Source of the DNA: a bacterium
Lineage (GTDB): Bacteria > UBA9089 > JASEGY01
Assembly: GCA_030019105.1 (NCBI GenBank)
Contig: JASEGY010000063.1
Location: forward strand, 1 to 12,165
Length of the DNA stretch: 12,165 nucleotides
Direction: 5' to 3'
In this document: positions 6,922 through 12,165 of the stretch, one piece after another
Layout of the letters: each line of letters opens with the position of its first letter
Numbering within the stretch: position 1 is the first letter of the stretch
Program-made: the position numbers and the translations under genes
The notes under the pieces: model-generated
Told to the model about the DNA's origin: nothing
Databases searched by the model: none
Seen by the model: only the letters and a program-made list of their open reading frames with translations

Positions 6922-6950
6922 TTGACTTTCAAAAAGAGTCGTGGTATCCT
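6922..6950 (+). promoter_or_regulatory. Extended -10 promoter of kdsC, probably leaderless
   Basis: TTGACT (6922-6927), a 17-bp spacer, and TATCCT (6945-6950) with the TGn extended -10 motif (6942-6944). The expected transcription start, about 6957, coincides with the ATG at 6956, and no Shine-Dalgarno is present. An upstream GTG at 6941 in the same frame lies inside the promoter and is therefore not the start. Confidence 0.7.
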
Positions 6951-6955
6951 TAGCT

Positions 6956-7504
6956 ATGGATAAGATTCAAGACAAGGCCAGACAGATCAAGATGTTCATT
7001 ATGGATGTCGACGGCGTCATGACAGAGGGAAGCATGATCGTGGATACCGAAGGGAAAGGTTTCAAGATATTTAATTCCAGAGATGGCGTGGGCATTGAGC
7101 TTCTCCACCTTACCCCTATTATTCCGGTCATTATCACCAAGGATAAGGGGGATATTGTCTCTATCCGGGCGAAAAGATTGAGGGTTACCGAGGTCTATCA
7201 AGGAATTGTCAACAAGGCAGATGTTCTGGATAAGCTGCTGGCTCAATATAATCTCGACGCAGCCCAGGCAGCCTATATTGGTGATGATTTGAACGACTTA
7301 CCTATTATGAAACGAGTTGGCTTAGCGATAGCGGTAGCCGATGGTGCGGAAGAAGTCGTAGAACAAGCAGATTATGTTACTGAGAAAGTGGGAGGCAAAG
7401 GAGCGATCAGGGAAGTCATTACCCTTATTCTAAAGGCCCAGGAGATTCATGAAGAGACGGTAGATAGATATGTTCGGCTTCATGAGCAGGTAGATAGGCT
7501 GTAG
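6956..7504 (+). CDS. kdsC: 3-deoxy-D-manno-octulosonate 8-phosphate phosphatase (HAD family)
   Basis: The 182-residue cytosolic protein hydrolyses Kdo-8-phosphate to Kdo in the lipopolysaccharide inner-core pathway. HAD motif I is FIMDVDGVMTEG (nucleophile D17, D19). SRDGVGIELL is the substrate-loop signature of KdsC. Motif II threonine is T61 (IITKD, where most relatives have ITGR), K follows in KADVLDKLL, and motif IV is GDDLNDLP (D110, D111, D114). The length matches small cap-less KdsC proteins, with about 20 extra residues after the usual C-terminal helix. The start is set at ATG 6956; the longer GTG form would overlap the -10 box. It stands alone, divergent from the beta-barrel operon. 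Its presence argues for an LPS-bearing outer membrane. Confidence 0.9.
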   Translation: MDKIQDKARQIKMFIMDVDGVMTEGSMIVDTEGKGFKIFNSRDGVGIELLHLTPIIPVIITKDKGDIVSIRAKRLRVTEVYQGIVNKADVLDKLLAQYNLDAAQAAYIGDDLNDLPIMKRVGLAIAVADGAEEVVEQADYVTEKVGGKGAIREVITLILKAQEIHEETVDRYVRLHEQVDRL

Positions 7505-7557
7505 GCATTTAGACTGCAGGAAGGAATCATGCGTGATCATAAGGTGGAAACCGAGCC

Positions 7558-7569
7558 TGAACGGTTACC
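7558..7569. repeat. Solo TGAACGGTTACC repeat terminus
   Basis: This copy matches the outer end of the 4140-4325 element over TGAACGGTTAC, plus one C shared with the copy at 726-738. It lies in the 66-bp gap between the convergent kdsC and lipoprotein genes, just past the lipoprotein stop. No partner inverted repeat is visible, so it is a remnant or an independent dispersed repeat. I see no convincing terminator in this gap. Confidence 0.5.
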
Positions 7570-7570
7570 T

Positions 7571-8284
7571 TTATTCTAAGACAAGGTGCCTCTTATACGA
7601 CCGCTTTCCAGGATTAATCATGGCCATAAAGTCAGTTGTTACCGGCTTCAATAATGCCTTTAAAAGATCACGATCATACTCTTCTCCGGCAGGTTCATTC
7701 GCAGCTAGCATGCGTTTAGATTCAACCTGATCATATTCCTTTTCCCAGAGGACCTGCCCTTCCGATCCGTTTAATAAACATGCCCTTATCTTCAAGTGGT
7801 TAGTTATTTCAAGATAATCTAACTTATAAAATTGATATTTGTGTTCCGAAGGCAAATAGTAATCCTTGAGGACAAAATCATGTCTTTTTTCGACTTCAAA
7901 ATCATCTATCGTTAAAAATAACAGCATATCTACCTTCATTTGTTGAGCTAATTCAATTATTTTAGTTTGATTCGTGATTATTGCTTCTCTGATCTCCACT
8001 CCTTCGGTTAGATTCTTAACTTCATAACCGTTTAAGATATAAAAAGAAGTATGAGGGGATGTCTCTCCCCTGAATATATTTTCAATTAGCCCCCCGATAT
8101 CTTCATCTTCTTCATTAGCGATCAAGGATATCATGGCGGCTCTTTTTATCTGTTTAGTATCTACCCGGGGGTTCACCTCTCTGGTAATGTTTATTGTTTT
8201 AATCGATGAACAGCCGGCTTGAAATAAAAAAGCTGCGCTCAGAAGACTAAACAATACCCTCATAAGATTAAAAAACCGAGCCAT
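7571..8284 (-). CDS. Putative lipoprotein of unknown function
   Basis: The 237-residue protein has a type II signal peptide: a hydrophobic stretch from residue 10, then the lipobox FQAG-C25, so it should be lipid-anchored in the envelope. The mature part is mixed alpha/beta, with ARG-free motifs I cannot place in a family. ATG 8284 and an in-frame ATG at 8263 (residue 8) are both possible; neither has a Shine-Dalgarno, and a TGA just upstream of 8284 rules out a longer form. The shorter form (18 residues to the lipobox cysteine) is also a complete lipoprotein signal. A terminator-like hairpin covers the first start (8270-8297). It is convergent with kdsC, and lies 67 bases downstream of the disrupted small gene on the same strand, whose promoter may once have served both. 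Confidence 0.72.
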   Translation of the reverse strand: MARFFNLMRVLFSLLSAAFLFQAGCSSIKTINITREVNPRVDTKQIKRAAMISLIANEEDEDIGGLIENIFRGETSPHTSFYILNGYEVKNLTEGVEIREAIITNQTKIIELAQQMKVDMLLFLTIDDFEVEKRHDFVLKDYYLPSEHKYQFYKLDYLEITNHLKIRACLLNGSEGQVLWEKEYDQVESKRMLAANEPAGEEYDRDLLKALLKPVTTDFMAMINPGKRSYKRHLVLE

Positions 8285-8297
8285 TCAAAAGCCCGGT
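8270..8297 (-). terminator. Intrinsic-terminator-like hairpin overlapping the lipoprotein start
   Basis: On the minus strand ACCGGGC (8297-8291) pairs with GCTCGGT (8281-8275; one G-U pair) around a 9-base loop, followed directly by T6 (8275-8270). It would end transcripts coming from the small gene upstream (8352-8830). Because ATG 8284 lies in the loop, it could also act as an attenuator, or imply that ATG 8263 is the real start. Confidence 0.5.
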
Positions 8298-8351
8298 CAT
8301 TTCCCCCCACGTATTTGTTAATTGGCAATACCGCAAAAGTCACCCCGACAA

Positions 8352-8830
8352 CTATTTACTGTAAAGTCCGATTAAGCCTGCTTCGTTTTTAGTCTTGCGG
8401 TAAGCAAGGTAATCATCATAATCTTTATTGGTATCGGAGGGGTCTATTATGTCTTGTCCTGATTGGCCATCCTTAACTATAGCCTCGGTTTTGACTACTA
8501 AACGATTCTGAATACCTTGTAACTACTCAGCCACGAATGAACACGAATATACACGAATAAAAACCAACACCTAAATTTAGCCGATGAGGCGAATAGAACA
8601 CGGATTGTACGGATGAGACGGATAGACACGGATAATAAAAATCAGTGAAAATCCGTTGAATCCGTGTCATCCGTGTTCTATAAAAATTCGTGATAATTCG
8701 TGTTCATTCGTGGTTAATAAGGAGGCTGTGTAGTTACAATACCTTTTAGAAACTTTGACCTCTCAGAGGTATCCATGTCCTTTAGCTGCCTTATACTTTT
8801 TCCCCCAAGGGGGTCTATAGAATAAACCAT
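8352..8830 (-). pseudogene. Small gene of unknown function destroyed by a MITE
   Basis: The N-terminal piece runs from ATG 8830: MVYSIDPLGGKSIRQLKDMD, then TSERSKFLKGI. It now runs into the element and stops (VTTQPPY, stop). The C-terminal piece on the other side reads QNRLVVKTEAIVKDGQSGQD, continues through DYDDYLAYRKTKNEAG and ends at TAG 8354-8352. Excising the 219-bp element plus one 8-bp target copy joins the two exactly in frame, giving an 83-residue soluble protein. The net 227-bp insertion shifts the frame. AGGAGG (8847-8842) lies 11 bases before the ATG, and a strong promoter lies upstream. The frame stays open and protein-like back to 8887 (QNGDNQGFLTQEGEWF) after an in-frame TAG, so an older, longer start is possible. 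I do not recognise the family. Confidence 0.72.
8519..8737. mobile_element. 219-bp fold-back MITE with 14-bp terminal repeats and 8-bp target duplication
   Basis: The ends are GTAACTACTCAGCC (8519-8532) and the complement of GTAACTACACAGCC (8724-8737), 13 of 14 matching. AATACCTT flanks both sides exactly (8511-8518, 8738-8745). The inside is nearly all self-complementary: an 18-bp perfect pair, CCACGAATGAACACGAAT (8531-8548) with its complement at 8696-8713, and a 12-bp pair TAGAACACGGAT (8594-8605) with 8669-8680, plus several CACGGAT-type repeats. No transposase is encoded. The GTAA ends and 8-bp duplication match IS66-family habits and those of the element at 4140-4325, although the internal sequences differ. 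Confidence 0.87.
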
Positions 8831-8919
8831 AAACCATTCCCCCTCCTGTGTAAGGAAGCCTTGATTATCGCCATTTTGTAAGCTATTCTAAGCCACTACC
8901 GCTTTATTGAGAGGATACA

Positions 8920-8948
8920 AATATAGCATATCTTCAGAAGTTTGTCAA
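8920..8948 (-). promoter_or_regulatory. Consensus sigma70 promoter of the disrupted small gene
   Basis: Minus strand: TTGACA (8948-8943), a 17-bp spacer, TATATT (8925-8920). The predicted start is near 8913, about 83 nt before ATG 8830. The promoter survives although the gene it drives is broken, so a short truncated transcript is likely. Confidence 0.75.
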
Positions 8949-8993
8949 GTGTGAACTTAGGGGATGACGTTTAAAGATTTAGAACGTATTTGT

Positions 8994-9101
8994 TTACCAC
9001 AGATACATCATACACGATTTCTCTCTCCCTTGTCAATAAAAAAACGTATCTTCTCAATATTTTGGTTGAGGCTCTGCTGCGCTGTGTCTTCGTGGTGAAT
9101 T
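8994..9101. repeat. Degenerate CACGAA/ACCACAGA-type repeat remnant
   Basis: TTTACCACAGATACATCATA near 8994 and CTGTGTCTTCGTGGTGAATT ending at 9101 look like opposed arms of the common CCACGAA/ACACGAA intergenic repeat type, heavily diverged. Pairing is only patchy. The rest of 8949-9124 shows no gene or signal that I can support. Confidence 0.3.
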
Positions 9102-9124
9102 CTAATGGCACAGGTCGAATTTTC

Positions 9125-9171
9125 TTGACGATATATAATATGTATGATAGAATCGTAATAATTTAAGGAGG
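9125..9171 (+). promoter_or_regulatory. Promoter and strong ribosome binding site of the tubulin-like gene
   Basis: TTGACG (9125-9130), a 17-bp spacer, TAGAAT (9148-9153), then AAGGAGG (9165-9171) 5 bases before ATG 9177. The short leader (about 17 nt) ends in a near-perfect anti-16S match. This differs from the leaderless layout of the AlbA_2 and kdsC genes. Confidence 0.72.
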
Positions 9172-9176
9172 ACGAA

Positions 9177-12107
9177 ATGATAAATCCATCGATATTTATC
9201 GGGCTTGGAACTACAGGGACAAACATTTTAGAGCATCTTCAATTGCTTGTCCTGGAGGAATATGGTGTGCCTTCTTTGCCTATATTCAAATATATTGGCA
9301 TCGAAACAAATCAGTCCCATCTCCCGGTCGTTTCCCCGGGGATAAAGAATGAAATTGAGATGGTCTTTACTACAATTGCCTCCACCCTGAAGATAAAGGA
9401 TGCGCTCATGCAAAATGAAAAGGCCTACCTTGAGGATTGGTTGGATGAGGCCATCCTTAATGTTCCTGGAAATAACTTTACCCTGGGGGCAAGCAACATA
9501 CGTCAAGCTGGAAGATTGTGTCTTTGGGAAAATTGGGCAAAATCTGTCGGGGCATTTAATGATGCCAAGGCCAGGGTTACCAATAACACTAATACGCGGG
9601 AGACCATCCATCTCCTCAGAGAATATTATAAAAGAGTTGGCAAGAAGGTTAATATGAGGGAAGATGTTATCGGGACCATCCCAAACGTATATATTGTGGG
9701 CTCCTTATGTGGAGGGACCTGTAGTGGGATGCTTATTGATGTGGCTTATTATCTCAGGCATCTCTTTGGTCTCTGGGCAGCCAACTATGCCAATAGATTG
9801 AGTACAAATATTCAGGGCATCTTTACTATTCTGGATGAGAAGATGCTAAGTCGGGGTGGATTCCCTGATATAGATAAATGGACAGCCAATTGTTGGGCTG
9901 CCGTCCATGAGATGGATTTTTATTCTCACCCATGGTCCATGTATGAGGTGACCTTTCCTGAGGGGGTGAGAATAAGGTCAAATGATACACCACTTGACTA
10001 CACCTATTTTGTCAGTTGTTCAGGCCAGGGAGGGACCTTCTGGAGGCCGGATGGCAAAGAACCTGATCTTGATGGATTGAACCATATGGTGGCCATGGTA
10101 CTTTTTACTGAGGCCGTTGGAGATCTATACTCCAAAAAGGAGGAGATTCGGACAGACTTTAGAGGGTTTACCAATGCCGGGGTTCCAAACAAGAATGAAC
10201 ATATGCCTTGCTTTGCAAGCTGCGGAATATCTGCTATCTGGTATCCAAAGTACAGGATTTCTGAGGCAGTCGCCTGCCAGATAGCAGAAAGATTATGCTC
10301 CCAGTGGCAGGGCGGTCCCGATAGCCTTGACCATACCAGGATTGAGAGTGAGGCCAAAGCTGTCTGGGAGAAGATCCTGAATGAGTCGATGGGTATTTTG
10401 ACTAAGAAGCCGGGTGGATCAATAGAAGGTGAGATTAAGGCACAATTAGATAAGCAACGTCCCAAATTGATGACTACCCCGATAAAGAGACTCTTTGAAG
10501 ATATAGACCTGGGCGGTATGCTGCTCAAGCTCAAGGAGGAAGGCGAGTGCGACCGAATTATCTCCAATCAGTTGGCCGCCTTTAAGAAAGGTTGCCTTGA
10601 TGCCTTAGACGAGGCGGTGATTCAGAGGATCAATAACGTTAAAAATCTGGCCGATGCGAATTGCTTTCTTGAAGTGCTGGATAAGGAGATTGAGAAAGAA
10701 GTTAATAGTTTGCCTCTAAGATACCCGGCCATCACACCCTTTTACGTGAATGAACTTGAAGAGGAGACTGAGGTGGACTTATGGGTTGCCTTGAGTTTCA
10801 AGACAAAGGAGGTCTCCAAACAGAAGAAGGAAAGGGTATTTAATTATTGCTATAATTATCTCATGGGTACGCTTAAGCATTTAAGGAGCTTTCATGCACG
10901 GGAGGTGCTGGTTAAGCTAAGAGAGGTCCTGGGAGTAAGTGTTCAACCCTCCACTGATAAAGCCAGGACTCTCCGCACCCTGAAGCAAGAGATCACAGAT
11001 ATAAACACAAAACTTAGCGACTGTACCGGAAAGCTGAAAGAGCGGATACAGCAAGCATCTAAGGGTATCCTGAAGGAGCAGAGCGTTGAGATAATTGCTA
11101 ATAATGAAAGAAACGATGTGGCAGAAGATATAAGGGTTCTTGAGGGAAAGTTTAGTTCTATAGGTGCTCGCAAATGGCATCATATCCTGACAGATATCTT
11201 TGAGGTCAAAGAAGGCGATGTGGCAAGACAGGAGCCTTTGTATGAATTTCTAAAACATGGCTCGAATGAGATCACCTTGAGGCTTACCGGTCCACTGCAG
11301 AGGTCTGCCCTTGAATTTATCGAGGGGTTCAATATCGCCAGTGATGTTCAGAAGAAGATGGATAGGGCCTCATTGGTTCTTATTGCCAAAAGGGGCCTTC
11401 CCTACCTTGGACTTTCAGGTAATCTGGTTAGTTTACACCGACCTCCCAATTTCCTCTGTGGAAACGATGATGTCTCAATAAGTAATCTCAAATCCTTAGA
11501 GGAGATGCTTTCGGATACCGCCTCCCAAAATCGGATATCTTTTGGAAAGATAATTCGCACTCCGGAAATGGATCATCTGTTGATCTTTTATACGGAGCAG
11601 GGTCTGCTTTATTTGGACGAAAACATAACCACGGCTGAACTCTTTGAGAGGAAATATCGTGAAGTTGCCGCCAAAGACCTCTATGAACTCCATACCCGCA
11701 AGGGTGGCAGAATTCACTTTGATGTAACCCTGGAACGCCGAAAACAGGAGTCAGCGAAGCTTTTGAAGATAGCCAGGGATATTTTTTCAAGTAAGGACGG
11801 AAAGGAATCAGAGGTATTTAATGTTACCAGGGAGGGATTTATCTTTCGGTATGTTGATTCTATTGGAATTCACAGTAGCTGGGCAGTTGATCATCAGAGG
11901 ATAGAGGTTGTAACTGAAGATGAGCATGTCTTTGAACTCTTTAAGACCAAAGTTACTAAAAGGATTCAGGAGGCAAGTGAGGAGGAGTTTCGAAAAAGGA
12001 TAAATCAACACCTCTCTTTCGTTGAGCAGAAGGATGGGCCGGAGGAAGCAAGAAGGGATGCAGAATATTATAGAAACATAGTAATGGAGTATTTTCCAAA
12101 AGCATAA
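9177..12107 (+). CDS. Large tubulin/FtsZ-superfamily protein (Tubulin_2 / FtsZl type)
   Basis: The 976-residue cytosolic protein's N-terminal part resembles the divergent tubulin-like family Tubulin_2 (FtsZ-like FtsZl group). IFIGLGTTGTN (residues 6-16) is the first nucleotide-binding loop; YIGIETN (39-45) matches the second-strand 'D/E-T-D/N' loop; ASNIRQAGRLCLWEN (105-119) is the conserved R..GRL segment; and GSLCGGTCSGM (175-185) is the tubulin phosphate-binding signature (GGGTGSG), with C replacing two of the usual small residues. The rest has no recognisable catalytic domain; about 600-650 is charged and heptad-like (KQEITDINTKLSDCTGKLKE), probably coiled coil, and the tail is alpha-rich. 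Published comparative genomics links this family to membrane remodelling and puts it first in operons with partner genes. Here the downstream side is cut off. The start is certain from the AAGGAGG. GTP binding is inferred, not shown. Confidence 0.85.
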   Translation: MINPSIFIGLGTTGTNILEHLQLLVLEEYGVPSLPIFKYIGIETNQSHLPVVSPGIKNEIEMVFTTIASTLKIKDALMQNEKAYLEDWLDEAILNVPGNNFTLGASNIRQAGRLCLWENWAKSVGAFNDAKARVTNNTNTRETIHLLREYYKRVGKKVNMREDVIGTIPNVYIVGSLCGGTCSGMLIDVAYYLRHLFGLWAANYANRLSTNIQGIFTILDEKMLSRGGFPDIDKWTANCWAAVHEMDFYSHPWSMYEVTFPEGVRIRSNDTPLDYTYFVSCSGQGGTFWRPDGKEPDLDGLNHMVAMVLFTEAVGDLYSKKEEIRTDFRGFTNAGVPNKNEHMPCFASCGISAIWYPKYRISEAVACQIAERLCSQWQGGPDSLDHTRIESEAKAVWEKILNESMGILTKKPGGSIEGEIKAQLDKQRPKLMTTPIKRLFEDIDLGGMLLKLKEEGECDRIISNQLAAFKKGCLDALDEAVIQRINNVKNLADANCFLEVLDKEIEKEVNSLPLRYPAITPFYVNELEEETEVDLWVALSFKTKEVSKQKKERVFNYCYNYLMGTLKHLRSFHAREVLVKLREVLGVSVQPSTDKARTLRTLKQEITDINTKLSDCTGKLKERIQQASKGILKEQSVEIIANNERNDVAEDIRVLEGKFSSIGARKWHHILTDIFEVKEGDVARQEPLYEFLKHGSNEITLRLTGPLQRSALEFIEGFNIASDVQKKMDRASLVLIAKRGLPYLGLSGNLVSLHRPPNFLCGNDDVSISNLKSLEEMLSDTASQNRISFGKIIRTPEMDHLLIFYTEQGLLYLDENITTAELFERKYREVAAKDLYELHTRKGGRIHFDVTLERRKQESAKLLKIARDIFSSKDGKESEVFNVTREGFIFRYVDSIGIHSSWAVDHQRIEVVTEDEHVFELFKTKVTKRIQEASEEEFRKRINQHLSFVEQKDGPEEARRDAEYYRNIVMEYFPKA

Positions 12108-12141
12108 ATTAAGTATCCTCTTCAAATTTAATGGGTATCTG

Positions 12142-12165
12142 TTGTAAGTTGTAAGTTGTAAGTTG
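12142..12165. repeat. GTAAGTT heptamer tandem repeat, running off the window
   Basis: Three perfect GTAAGTT units (12144-12150, 12151-12157, 12158-12164) plus flanking partial units continue past the edge. They begin 34 bases after the tubulin-like gene's stop. This is the third 7-bp-unit tract in the window. No terminator is visible between the stop and the repeat. Confidence 0.75.

Noticed and set aside
6941..6955. GTG start five codons upstream for kdsC
   Set aside because: It overlaps the -10 region of a good promoter and has no Shine-Dalgarno; ATG 6956 fits both family length and promoter.
8828..8929. Start of the disrupted small gene at ATG 8929
   Set aside because: That ATG overlaps the -10 region of the promoter and an in-frame TAG follows at 8890-8888; ATG 8830 after AGGAGG is preferred.
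10004..10567. 187-codon minus-strand frame inside the tubulin-like gene
   Set aside because: It is a serine/proline-rich antisense shadow of a well-supported gene, with no promoter or ribosome binding site.

Overview
The window looks like chromosomal DNA from an uncultured diderm (Gram-negative-type) bacterium. It carries a Kdo-8-phosphate phosphatase (KdsC), an outer-membrane beta-barrel protein with a signal peptide, a lipoprotein with a lipobox, and a fused enzyme of the UDP-ManNAc3NAcA (surface polysaccharide) pathway. Promoters are unusually clear sigma70 types. I cannot assign a phylum from sequence alone.

Layout. 1-714: 3' part of an unrecognised gene, entering from the left edge. 715-963: repeat-derived spacer with a 154-bp palindromic element, then a consensus promoter. 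964-2127: AlbA_2/RecG-like ATP-binding regulator. 2190-3770: WbpB-WbpD-type dehydrogenase/acetyltransferase fusion whose last ten codons are supplied by a 37-bp repeat. 3738-4409: repeat-rich island with a two-repeat CRISPR-like unit, a 104-bp inverted-repeat element, and a ribbon-helix-helix gene split by a 186-bp non-autonomous transposable element with an 8-bp target duplication. 4410-6727 (minus): beta-barrel protein translationally coupled to a secreted SpoIVB-type (S55) protease-like protein. 6956-7504: kdsC, divergent from that operon. 7571-8284 (minus): lipoprotein. 8352-8830 (minus): small gene destroyed by a 219-bp element, also with an 8-bp target duplication. 9177-12107: a 976-residue tubulin/FtsZ-superfamily protein with its own promoter and strong ribosome binding site. 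The window ends in a 7-bp tandem repeat.

The genes fall into three themes: envelope building (polysaccharide sugar enzyme, kdsC, beta-barrel protein, lipoprotein), regulation or signalling (AlbA_2 protein, S55 protein), and a cytoskeletal-type GTPase that probably heads an operon continuing beyond the window. The strongest second-look items are the two exact MITE insertions, reconstructable to their empty sites; the orphan CRISPR-like pair that rewrites a gene's C-terminus; two promoters whose predicted transcription start falls on the ATG (leaderless mRNAs); and the large divergent tubulin homologue.
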